From Cognatundibacterium aquatile (GTDB lineage Bacteria; Pseudomonadota; Gammaproteobacteria; Burkholderiales; Burkholderiaceae_D): a stretch of 46,015 nucleotides of DNA. Shown piece by piece: positions 1 through 6,398 of the stretch. Position 1 is the first letter of the stretch. Every line of letters begins with the position of its first letter. The notes beneath the pieces were generated by a model that was given only the letters and a program-made list of their open reading frames with translations, was not told the origin of the DNA and did not search any database. The stretch is from contig NZ_JACOFT010000008.1 in assembly GCF_014699135.1 (NCBI RefSeq), forward strand, positions 1 through 46,015. The letters are read 5' to 3'. A program made the translations under genes and the position numbers.

Positions 1-125
1 GGCGTCAGGACTATAATGAGCAACGACCGCACAGCTCGATTGGCTATCTGACGCCGAATCAATTTGCAGACAGTTTTTTAACCGCGGACTCTAAATTGGT
101 TTCGTACTAATTTGGGGAGCAGGTC
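1..125 (+). mobile_element. 3' end of an IS3-family insertion sequence (cut by window edge)
   Basis: Positions 3-110 read as the last 35 codons of an IS3-family OrfB transposase (DDE integrase fold). The motif YNEQRPHSSIGYLTPNQF is the typical C-terminal signature after the last catalytic Glu, and translation stops at TAA 108-110. Just after it, TTTGGGGAGCAGGTCA (110-125) reads in reverse as TGACCTGCTCCCCAAA. That is the kind of terminal inverted repeat that ends IS3/IS407-group elements, so the right end of the IS is probably base 125. The rest of the element and the other inverted repeat lie outside the window, so I cannot say whether the copy is intact. Confidence 0.82.
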
Positions 126-244
126 AATCCGGCGTGCCAACCCCGCCAATTGGAAAACCATCCTTCGCCATCCTATGCTGTGAACGCACCCCGCTGCGTT
201 GAGCAATCGATCAATCTCACACTTCATCATCCCGGAGACCGCTG

Positions 245-751
245 ATGTATCGTCGCGCACTACTCGCACTCGCATTAACAACACTGGCTTCGCTCGCCAT
301 CGCCCAGGATGGCCGTGGCGGGCGCTTTGATGATGACTTGTTTAGTAATCTCGAAGGCGACTGGTCGCTCACGCGCAGCATCGGCGGCAAAGAACTTAAC
401 AACTCCGCCTCTGCAACATGGGTGCTGCAGCATCAGTTTCTGCTGCTGAAAATGCGTGATGCCGGCATCCCTTCACGCTATGAAGCAGACATCTACATCG
501 GCTATTCACGTGCACGCGCCGAATACGTCGCGCATTGGATCGATAATTTCGGCGCGCAGTTCTCGGCTGTTGGGCGCGGCAAGCGCAACGGCAACTCGGT
601 GGAATTTCGCTTTGAGTATCCCGACGGCCCCTTCTTCAACACCTTCACCTGGGACCCGGAAACCAAAACATGGAGCTGCCATCTGCAATCCGTCGCCAAA
701 GATGGCACCCGCAAAACCTTTGCCCGCGATACACTCACGCGGCAGCAATGA
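245..751 (+). CDS. small secreted protein, lipocalin-like/DUF1579-like, function unknown
   Basis: 168 residues. The N terminus is a classic Sec signal peptide (basic MYRR, then an Ala/Leu-rich core, cleavage likely after ALAIA near residue 20), so the product is periplasmic or secreted. The mature part has repeated aromatic beta-strand patterns (LEGDWSLTRSIGG, ATWVLQHQFLLLKMR, YIGYS, YVAHWIDNFG) resembling DUF1579-type lipocalin-like beta-barrels; this family call is by pattern only. The ATG at 245 has GGAG seven bases upstream, which decides the start. It lies between the IS end and a decayed ORF, so it may be resident sequence next to an insertion hot spot. No catalytic motif is visible. 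Confidence 0.7.
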   Translation: MYRRALLALALTTLASLAIAQDGRGGRFDDDLFSNLEGDWSLTRSIGGKELNNSASATWVLQHQFLLLKMRDAGIPSRYEADIYIGYSRARAEYVAHWIDNFGAQFSAVGRGKRNGNSVEFRFEYPDGPFFNTFTWDPETKTWSCHLQSVAKDGTRKTFARDTLTRQQ

Positions 752-789
752 TAGCGCGCTCTGGTTGGAACGCGCCTCACGACAAATAA

Positions 790-1080
790 ACATCCCCCAC
801 CGGCCCGCTCGCGCATTACCTGAGCCGCGACGATACGCCCGATCTGGCCACTGGCTACGCGCTGTTGCTGCTCTTCAAAGAAGCAACGCCGCAAGTGACG
901 CCACAGTTAAAAGAAAGAATCACCAGCGTTGAAGCCCGACTATCGCCGGAAGAAAAAACCGCCGCCGACCTCATACGCGCGTCGTGGCGCATTGTGGCAA
1001 TCGGCGTCACCCCACTGACCGCACTCGCCCGCAGCGGCGTTTCCGCCGTCCCCAAATTGCTGGCATCGCTGGAACACTAA
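790..1080 (+). pseudogene. C-terminal remnant of an unidentified protein
   Basis: An open frame runs from 790 (just after an in-frame TAA at 787-789) to the TAA at 1078-1080 and reads as helical protein (DLATGYALLLLFKEATPQ, then VEARLSPEEKTAADLIRASW and so on). The only possible start codons are internal (TTG 865 and similar), without a convincing ribosome binding site, and sensible protein sequence continues upstream of them. This looks like the 3' end of a gene whose 5' part has been lost. I do not recognise the family. It could instead be a real 71-residue ORF starting at 865. Confidence 0.4.
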
Positions 1081-1126
1081 AACCAGCATTGCCTGTTTTT
1101 TGCCTCTTTTTTGCCTGCTGAGACTC

Positions 1127-1212
1127 AAAATATACTGGGTGGAGTATATTTAAAACCCCTTTGTTTTATTAAGAGATAAAGGCATTTTTGGCATATACTC
1201 CCCTATTTTTGC
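1127..1212 (+). repeat. dispersed 85-bp intergenic element, copy A
   Basis: The element starts with ATACTGGGTGGAGTAT, in which ATACT and AGTAT are inverted around six bases. An AT-rich core follows, and it closes with ATACTCCCC, which can pair with the GGAGTAT near the 5' end. It aligns without gaps, apart from single bases, to copies at 33476 and 34881. Unlike those copies, the frame through it is broken by TAA. Confidence 0.65.
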
Positions 1213-1460
1213 CAAAAGCGGCATGATTTGAAGAGTGATGTAGCTCTGTTTCCCCCTACGCCGGGCAATGTCAGATTCTGATTTTTGTTTTGATGAGAAA
1301 CGGAGGCTTTGGCTGATTTTTTTACTGCTTGCCTGGTGCTGACACGATGCGTGTTGAGTTGATTCGATCTGTACTTTTTGTCGATTCAGTTATACCTACT
1401 ATTGATCAGGTATCAGCAAATACAATCAAGCGCCATGCGGGTTTTAAAAGGAATGAAACA
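1213..1460. other. intergenic stretch, nothing firm seen
   Basis: This is AT-rich sequence between repeat copy A and the first cassette-like gene. The only structure I noticed is a weak six-base inverted repeat, ATACCT/AGGTAT, around 1392-1413. No promoter, attI site or integrase gene could be supported. Confidence 0.4.
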
Positions 1461-1522
1461 AATTGCATTTATTTTGGCAGTCAGTTATCTTTCAAAAATG
1501 GAAATTAAATCACGTTATACAT

Positions 1523-1849
1523 ATGAATTCGTCTTTCGAAAATGAGACTTGGATTATTGACGCGGGAGATGAAGTCATACGAAAGATGGCAGGCAATAAC
1601 GGCGCAAAGATGTCACCCAAAGAAAGACTTATTTATTGTTTGTGGGTAGCAGACTATTGCATGCGCAACGCTGGCGACATTAGTCAGGCGAGTGAAATGT
1701 ATGCAGGTTGGCAAAAAGAAGCCGCAGAACAATCTAAAAAGCTATTATTGGATTTTTCTAGTGAGTCTTTTTCGCTCTCCGAGTCTTCTTTCGAGCAACA
1801 GTTTTTTTCGCGTTTTGATGGTATCTGCGAGGAAATAAAACATGTTTAA
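1523..1849 (+). CDS. small hypothetical protein, first gene of the cassette-like array
   Basis: 108 residues from the ATG at 1523 (MNSSFENETW). The frame also opens from a TTG at 1463, but the extra 20 residues look less protein-like. No clear ribosome binding site supports either start. The sequence is soluble and mostly helical, with a central SPKERLIYCLWVADYCMRNAG segment that faintly recalls DUF4375/DMP19-type proteins; I do not rely on this. It is AT-rich compared with the core genes to the right and shares its direction with the next three genes. The stop codon lies inside GTTTAAC (1844-1850), which fits the left core of an attC site. Confidence 0.55.
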   Translation: MNSSFENETWIIDAGDEVIRKMAGNNGAKMSPKERLIYCLWVADYCMRNAGDISQASEMYAGWQKEAAEQSKKLLLDFSSESFSLSESSFEQQFFSRFDGICEEIKHV

Positions 1850-1960
1850 CAGGACGCTCGGCTCGGAAAATGCGCGCACTTGGATCTCTATTTTCAGCAT
1901 TTCCTCAACCATCTTGGCTTTGGTTTCGGCGTGTCGCGCGCAGTTCCAGGCATCGAAGCC
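1844..1960 (+). other. attC-like spacer, degenerate on its right side
   Basis: It begins with GTTTAAC (1844-1850), matching the RYYYAAC left-core consensus of integron attC sites, and it overlaps the stop codon of the preceding gene, as is common in cassettes. The interior (1890-1953) resembles the spacer after the next gene, including an identical GCGCAGTTCCAGGCA block (1937-1951). A clean GTTRRRY right core is missing, so it may be inactive or not an attC site at all. Confidence 0.4.
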
Positions 1961-1981
1961 TATTTGTATGGAGAAGTCATA

Positions 1982-2398
1982 ATGTCCTTCGCTGAAGACT
2001 TGCTCGATACCCTCGGCAAGGATGCTAGAACGAACGAGGTAATTGGTGCTATCGATCGATACGCTCTTCGAGACGTGTATGTTGATCCGCCATTTCGCCA
2101 TTATGTTGGTTCCGCTGCAAAAGGCGTTGATTTACTCTTCGAACGAGACAATGTTTTTGACATTCAAATTTACGTACAAAGTTCGAAAACACACTCATCG
2201 TTCCAAGAAGATCTACCGTTTCAAATAAAATCTGGTATGACGGATGAACAGATTCATATCTTGCTCGGCGAGCCTGAAGCATATGATGAGGTTGGGAGTA
2301 AATACACTGTGCTTGAAGGCACTGCAAAGCTAACAATCGTATATGACAAGTCGAAGATTGTGAGCTACCTGAGCATCAGACGAATATCGGCGGATTAG
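1982..2398 (+). CDS. hypothetical protein with a BLIP/SmpA-like repeat motif (cassette gene)
   Basis: 138 residues from the ATG at 1982, preceded by GGAG at 1970-1973. The frame extends further upstream, but only into the spacer. The C-terminal half contains LPFQIKSGMTDEQIHILLGE followed by a short beta hairpin (KYTVLEGTAKLTIVYDK). That LxxGMTxExIxxLLGEP pattern is typical of the small SmpA/BLIP-type alpha-beta fold seen in several immunity-like and lipoprotein families. There is no signal peptide, so it is probably cytoplasmic. It sits between two similar attC-like spacers, like a single-gene cassette. The function is unknown, and an immunity role is only a guess from the fold pattern. Confidence 0.6.
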   Translation: MSFAEDLLDTLGKDARTNEVIGAIDRYALRDVYVDPPFRHYVGSAAKGVDLLFERDNVFDIQIYVQSSKTHSSFQEDLPFQIKSGMTDEQIHILLGEPEAYDEVGSKYTVLEGTAKLTIVYDKSKIVSYLSIRRISAD

Positions 2399-2416
2399 CG
2401 CGTCGGACGATCCAGC

Positions 2417-2538
2417 TTATAACTCGACGCTGGACGCGGAAACTTCGCATATAGGCATTTCGACGTTTGGCATTTTTTGATCACTTGCTCTCTGGTTTTT
2501 GTGTGTTGTGCGCAGTTCCAGGCAGATCAACGTTAGAA
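2417..2538 (+). other. putative long (VCR-like) attC recombination site
   Basis: The left core TTATAAC (2417-2423) and right core GTTAGAA (2532-2538) are inverted with one mismatch. TGGA (2431-2434) and TCCA (2517-2520) extend the pairing inside. The length of 122 bases and the imperfect interior are like chromosomal-integron repeats such as the Vibrio VCR. The interior is related to the spacer at 1890-1953. The outer bases deviate from strict RYYYAAC/GTTRRRY. Confidence 0.5.
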
Positions 2539-2566
2539 CTACAACCCAAAGAGGGAGAAAAATATT

Positions 2567-3256
2567 ATGGCAAGATGTACAGCACCAGTTAGAGGGCATA
2601 GCTCTGCGGATGCAGCAGCGGCCTGCCCAGCATGCCGGTACAAAAGCGGACGCTATAGCAGTTATAGTTCGCCATACTCATCTAGCAATAGTAGTTACAA
2701 TAGTTACGGTAGTGGAGGAACTAGATCCAGTGGTAGTTCAAAACCTAAATGGTCTAAATCGAGTTCAAGTGTTTTTTATACCGTAAATCAAATTCAATCA
2801 CTAACGCCAATTCGAGAAACTGTTGAAACTAAAGCTGAGGCTAGACCTGATCTCCGAGATGTTTTTTTATGTCACGCATGGGACGACCGAAAGGGCGCAG
2901 CAAAAGAGTTGCATGACTTACTTGAAGCGGAAGGCGTAAAAGTATGGTTTAGTGAAAAGGATCTTGGGTTGGGCGTACCAATGATGCGAGCGATCGACAA
3001 AGGTCTAGCGAACTCTCGAATTGGACTTGTGTTGGTGACACCAGCAATGATTACTGGTCTACCGAGAGAGGGCGTTGCTGATAAAGAGCTTTCTGCACTG
3101 TTAGCAACCAATCAACTCGTACCAATAGTTCATAACACCACATATGAAGCTCTGCGAAATGTCAGCCCATTGCTCGCATCAAGAAGCGGTCTGGACACTT
3201 CAGAGGATTCAATGAGCGTGGTTGCAAAAAAAATTGCAGAATTGGTCACAGTTTAA
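2567..3256 (+). CDS. TIR-domain protein with zinc-knuckle-like N terminus (cassette gene, probable defence effector)
   Basis: 229 residues; the ATG at 2567 follows GGGAGA. Three parts are visible. Residues 1-28 hold C4, H11, C20 and C23 in a CxxxxxxHxxxxxxxxCxxC spacing that could bind zinc. Residues 29-70 are a Ser/Tyr/Gly low-complexity linker. Residues 97-229 form a TIR domain: VFLCHAWDD (99-107) is box 1, VWFSEKDLGLG (126-136) the BB-loop region, and DKELSALL (172-179) carries E174 at the place where TIR NADases have their catalytic Glu. Bacterial TIR domains are known NAD-consuming or signalling effectors in antiphage systems. No Thoeris, SAVED, STAND or other partner gene is adjacent; its neighbours are single-gene cassettes. 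The TIR call is firm; enzyme activity is inferred. Confidence 0.88.
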   Translation: MARCTAPVRGHSSADAAAACPACRYKSGRYSSYSSPYSSSNSSYNSYGSGGTRSSGSSKPKWSKSSSSVFYTVNQIQSLTPIRETVETKAEARPDLRDVFLCHAWDDRKGAAKELHDLLEAEGVKVWFSEKDLGLGVPMMRAIDKGLANSRIGLVLVTPAMITGLPREGVADKELSALLATNQLVPIVHNTTYEALRNVSPLLASRSGLDTSEDSMSVVAKKIAELVTV

Positions 3257-3270
3257 ATCAGGAGTATACA

Positions 3271-3323
3271 GTTCAAACAAGTCGCTCAAGCACAGTCGCT
3301 TCGCTCCTTGAGCAGCGTTAGGT
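3271..3323 (+). other. attC recombination site (59-be type)
   Basis: The left core is TTCAAAC (3272-3278). The inner arms GCTCAAG (3284-3290) and CTTGAGC (3307-3313) are a perfect inverted repeat. The right core GTTAGGT (3317-3323) matches GTTRRRY exactly. The whole is about 53 bases, the size of classical integron 59-base elements, and lies just after the TIR gene stop and just before the next ribosome binding site. This is the best attC candidate in the window. Confidence 0.65.
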
Positions 3324-3337
3324 AACAGAGGTTATTC

Positions 3338-3769
3338 ATGAGTCGTTTAGACACAAGGCTAGAAAGTGAAGGTGCAGAATTTCTTGTTTTGGGCCAGCTA
3401 CTAATTCACAGAATTCCTGCGTATAAAACATATACCAATATGCCCGGCTATGATCTGGTCGCAACTAATCCAGAAAAAAATACATCTGCACGCATACAGG
3501 TAAAAAGTCGCTGGAACACTGGTGCAAAAGATTTCCCAATCAAGAACTTTGATTGCGAATTTGTTGTTGCGGTTTTCCTCAATCGGGGCTCCAAAGACGG
3601 GCGCAAGGAAGTTACGGCTCCTGATTACTATGTTTTGCCAGTTGGCCTTATAACCTCTTTGCCCCGTAGCGCCAATTGGGGAAAAGTAAGCATGAAAAAT
3701 GTAGAAAACCTTGAACAATACCGAGAGGCTTGGCACTTAATATCGTCATTCATGGAATCTGTTACATAG
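3338..3769 (+). CDS. PD-(D/E)XK nuclease-like protein (cassette gene)
   Basis: 143 residues; the ATG at 3338 follows AGAGG at a six-base spacing. The layout fits the PD-(D/E)XK fold: an N-terminal helix with E11/E14, then GYDLVATNP with D39, then ARIQVKSRW with Q54 and K56. This E...D...(E/Q)xK arrangement is the active-site layout of many restriction and Holliday-junction-type nucleases; Q in place of E is a known variant. The rest (FDCEFVVAVFLNRG, DYYVLPVGLI) fits the core beta strands. No partner methylase, helicase or specificity subunit is nearby. DNA cleavage is inferred from the fold only. It is separated from the TIR gene by the attC-like site, so it was probably acquired as its own cassette. 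Confidence 0.72.
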   Translation: MSRLDTRLESEGAEFLVLGQLLIHRIPAYKTYTNMPGYDLVATNPEKNTSARIQVKSRWNTGAKDFPIKNFDCEFVVAVFLNRGSKDGRKEVTAPDYYVLPVGLITSLPRSANWGKVSMKNVENLEQYREAWHLISSFMESVT

Positions 3770-3774
3770 CCATG

Positions 3775-3838
3775 CGCTCAAATCGCTCACTCCGTTCGCA
3801 GGGACAAACTAAAGTCCGCTCCTTAGCTTAAACGTTTT
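3775..3838 (+). other. attC-like remnant after the last cassette gene
   Basis: The segment CGCTCAAATCGCTCACTCCG ... GCTCCTTAGCTTAAACGTT has the base flavour of betaproteobacterial attC sites, including a GGAC/GTCC inner stem (3802-3805, 3813-3816). Neither outer core matches consensus (the right side reads GTTTTCC), so I treat it as degenerate. Nothing recognisable lies between here and 4005. Confidence 0.35.
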
Positions 3839-4005
3839 CCGCTTGAAACCGCCCGACAAAAAGTCAGTAGCAGATACAAAAAAAACACATCGTCATACCT
3901 CACATCCCACTCAAAACGAGTGTCAAATTACACCATTCCCCGCCACTATTTTTAGCAGCTTGAGCACCGCTGATTTCCTCACTCATCAACTGCACCCGCT
4001 CTATT

Positions 4006-4920
4006 TCACCCCGCCCGTTTCGCCGCAATCGCATTGCCTGCGCGGCTGACGGCTTTGCGGCCGAGGTGGGTGGAGATGAATTGTCCGGCGTCGACCACGG
4101 CATTCAGATCAATGCCGGTGTGGATGCCTAAGCCTTGCATCAGGAACAGCACGTCTTCGGTGGCGACGTTGCCGGTCGCGCCTTTGGCGTAAGGGCAGCC
4201 GCCGAGGCCAGCGACGCTGGAATGGAAGATGCTGATGCCGACTTCCAGACTGGCGTAGATATTCGCCAGCGCCTGGCCATAGGTGTCATGAAAATGGCCG
4301 GACAAGCTGTGCAGCGGGAATTCTTGTGCGACGAGTTGCATCACATTTTGCACCTGGCGCGCAGTGCCGACGCCGATGGTGTCGGCGATGTCGATTTCAT
4401 CGCAGCCCAGATCGCGCAAGCGGCGAACGACATCGGCCACGCTGGCTGGTGCGACTTCGCCCTGATACGGGCAGCCGAAAGCGCAACTGATGGAGCCGCG
4501 CAAACGGATGTTATTTTGCTTGGCCGCCAGCGCGACATCGCGGAAACGTTCTATCGATTCTTCTATCGAGCAATTGATATTTTTTTGCGCAAAGGCTTCG
4601 GATGCGGAGCTGAAAATCACGACTTCATCGGCACCGGCAGCGAGTGCGGCTTCAAAGCCTTTCATATTCGGCGTCAGCACCGAATAAATCACGCCGGGTT
4701 TGCGGCTGATGCCTGCCATGACTTCGGCCGACGTGGCCATCTGCGGCACCCATTTGGGCGAGACAAAAGAGGCGGCTTCGATGTTCGCAAAACCAGCGGC
4801 GGTGAGGCGATTCACGAGTTCGATTTTGATGTCGGCGGGGATGCTTTCTTTTTCGTTTTGCAAACCGTCACGCGGGCCAACTTCAACGATTTTGACTTGT
4901 TGCGGTAGTGATGGTGTCAT
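4006..4920 (-). CDS. liuE: hydroxymethylglutaryl-CoA lyase
   Basis: 304 residues from the ATG at 4918-4920, which has AGGA seven bases upstream; a start seven codons earlier is possible. It cleaves 3-hydroxy-3-methylglutaryl-CoA to acetyl-CoA and acetoacetate, the last step of leucine degradation. The TIM-barrel motifs are all present: EVGPRDGLQNE with R17 and D18, SGHFHDTYGQ with the metal-binding His pair, and GLGGCPYAKGATGN with the active-site Cys in the G-rich loop. Length is normal for the family. It is the most distal gene of the leftward leucine cluster and lies 78 bp after the pdxJ-like gene. The accessory DNA starts immediately beyond its stop. Confidence 0.95.
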   Translation of the reverse strand: MTPSLPQQVKIVEVGPRDGLQNEKESIPADIKIELVNRLTAAGFANIEAASFVSPKWVPQMATSAEVMAGISRKPGVIYSVLTPNMKGFEAALAAGADEVVIFSSASEAFAQKNINCSIEESIERFRDVALAAKQNNIRLRGSISCAFGCPYQGEVAPASVADVVRRLRDLGCDEIDIADTIGVGTARQVQNVMQLVAQEFPLHSLSGHFHDTYGQALANIYASLEVGISIFHSSVAGLGGCPYAKGATGNVATEDVLFLMQGLGIHTGIDLNAVVDAGQFISTHLGRKAVSRAGNAIAAKRAG

Positions 4921-4998
4921 CTGTTTTCCTTTTGCCTGCATAGTCTGTGTAGTCTGCGGATGGCGGCGGCTGGCTTATGTTTATGCTTATGCCTGCGC

Positions 4999-5742
4999 CT
5001 ATGCCTGTACTGCGCGACGGATGATGTCGAGATACTGGCGCGTGACGTTGTCCATGCCTTGTTCCAGGCTTTCAACGATCACGGCGTGGCCGATAGAGAC
5101 TTCGAGTATGTCTTTGATCTGCAAAAATTTGCCCAGGTTTTGCAGGTTCAGATCATGCCCGGCATTCACACCCAGACCGGCGCGTTGCGCGCGCAAGGCG
5201 GTGTCGGTAAAGGTCTGCAGCACGGCATCGTTTTGCGCTGCGCCATAGGTTTCGGCATACGGCTCGGTATATAACTCAACGCGGTCGGCACCCATTTGTT
5301 TTGCCAGCGCCAGATCAGCATCGCTGATACCGGCATCCACAAACAGGCTGCTGCGTATGCCAGCGGCTTTCAAACCCGCCAGCACTGGCTGCAATAAGGC
5401 AGCATCTTTGCGCATGTCCCAGCCGTGATCGGAAGTCAGCTGATCCGGCGCATCCGGCACCAGCGTGCATTGCGCGGGGCGATAGCGATACACGACTTCC
5501 ATAAATTCCGCTGCCGGGTAACCTTCGACATTCAATTCAGCACCGCGCTGTTGGCACAACTGACCGAGACTTTCAACATCCGAATAGCGCGCATGACGTT
5601 GATCCTGACGCGGATGCAGCGTGATGCCCGCCGCGCCGAGATCGAGAAAGCGCGCGGCAAACGCATCGACATCAGGGTAATTGCGACCGCGTGAATTGCG
5701 CAGTAAGGCGATTTTGTTGATATTGACAGAGAGTAGAGTCAT
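4999..5742 (-). CDS. pdxJ: pyridoxine 5'-phosphate synthase PdxJ (possibly a variant copy)
   Basis: 247 residues; ATG 5742 with AGGA upstream that overlaps the end of the preceding gene. PdxJ condenses 3-amino-2-oxopropyl phosphate with deoxyxylulose 5-phosphate to make pyridoxine 5'-phosphate. Family motifs are visible: LHPRQDQRHAR with the phosphate- and substrate-binding His/Arg residues, the catalytic Glu region GYPAAEF, and VNAGHDLN near the C terminus. The N-terminal strand reads VNINKIALLRNSRG where the common form has a VNID-H-ALLRNARG-like sequence. Usual neighbours (recO, acpS, era) are absent. It lies between a DUF559 gene and the HMG-CoA lyase gene, so it may be a second copy or a relocated one. 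PLP supply has no special link to leucine breakdown that I can name. Confidence 0.9.
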   Translation of the reverse strand: MTLLSVNINKIALLRNSRGRNYPDVDAFAARFLDLGAAGITLHPRQDQRHARYSDVESLGQLCQQRGAELNVEGYPAAEFMEVVYRYRPAQCTLVPDAPDQLTSDHGWDMRKDAALLQPVLAGLKAAGIRSSLFVDAGISDADLALAKQMGADRVELYTEPYAETYGAAQNDAVLQTFTDTALRAQRAGLGVNAGHDLNLQNLGKFLQIKDILEVSIGHAVIVESLEQGMDNVTRQYLDIIRRAVQA

Positions 5743-5751
5743 GCTTATTCC

Positions 5752-6153
5752 TTAGGCGATACGCCCATTCCCGGGGTGATCGCGGTTGACACAAATACGG
5801 TAAATTTCTTCCAGCACGGCCTCTGTTTCATTCAGCATCTGATGATTCCAGAAACGGAGCACCGTGATATTTTTCTGTTCTAAAAATGCATCGCGCCGCT
5901 GATCGTAGTCTTGCTGTTCGCTATGCTGCCCGCCATCGAGTTCGATCACCAGTCTGTGTTCTGCACAATAAAAATCAACGATGTAAGGCGCAATCACATG
6001 TTGCCACCGGAACTTGGCATTCGCCAGACGGCGGTTGCGTAACAAACTCCATAACAAGGCCTCTGCATCCGGCATCGACGTTCGCATTGTCCTGGCATAG
6101 CGCTTTAAATCTTCCGGCACAACGCTGGGATGACGAGGAAAGAGGTCGGGCAT
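5752..6153 (-). CDS. DUF559 protein, Vsr/endonuclease-like fold
   Basis: 133 residues from the ATG at 6151-6153; a GTG at 6174 would add seven residues. It matches the DUF559 pattern: ARTMRTSMPDAEALLWSLLR, KFRWQHVIAPYIVDFYC, then HRLVIELDGGQHSEQQDYDQ and a closing FLEQKNITVLRFWN. The DFYC...ELDGGQH residues are the presumed metal-binding centre of this Vsr-like nuclease fold. DUF559 genes are common single genes in bacterial chromosomes and their role is not established. The stop overlaps the ribosome binding site of pdxJ, so the two are probably co-transcribed. Confidence 0.85.
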   Translation of the reverse strand: MPDLFPRHPSVVPEDLKRYARTMRTSMPDAEALLWSLLRNRRLANAKFRWQHVIAPYIVDFYCAEHRLVIELDGGQHSEQQDYDQRRDAFLEQKNITVLRFWNHQMLNETEAVLEEIYRICVNRDHPGNGRIA

Positions 6154-6224
6154 ATTGTTCACTCTCAACGGCACTATCTGTCGGTAAAGTTTGCTTTGTG
6201 TTGCATCGTTGTTGCTTTGTGCTT

Positions 6225-6374
6225 CCCTCGCCCACTTTCGGGAGAGGGCTGCTTTTTACTCCCCTCTCTCGCTGGCGGGAGAGGGGTTGGGGGTGAGGGC
6301 AACGCCGTTAATCATTCCACGGCTGATCCAGCGCCCTCATCCCTGCCCTTCTCCCGCGCGCCGGAGAAGGGTTC
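6225..6374. repeat. cluster of three REP-like palindromic units
   Basis: Three GC-rich hairpins stand in a row: CCCTC...GAGGG (6225-6248), CCCCTCTC...GAGAGGGG (6260-6286) and CCCTTCTCC...GGAGAAGGG (6346-6371). The tails GGTGAGGGC (6292-6300) and GCCCTCATCC (6332-6341) also pair with each other, making a larger inverted structure. This GGGAGAGGGTTGGGGTGAGGG-type motif is a well-known dispersed extragenic palindrome in many Proteobacteria. It fills the gap between liuD and the DUF559 gene. Confidence 0.75.
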
Positions 6375-6398
6375 TGACTGCTCATTCTATCTTCGCTC

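Noticed and set aside
1453..1545. Thirty-codon frame starting ATG 1453
   Set aside because: It ends in the first codons of the gene at 1523 and its start is too close to the AAGGA to be used; no support for a real leader peptide.
3843..4049. 68-codon frame between the last cassette and HMG-CoA lyase
   Set aside because: The Pro/Thr/His-rich translation overlaps the liuE end on the other strand and has no start signal.
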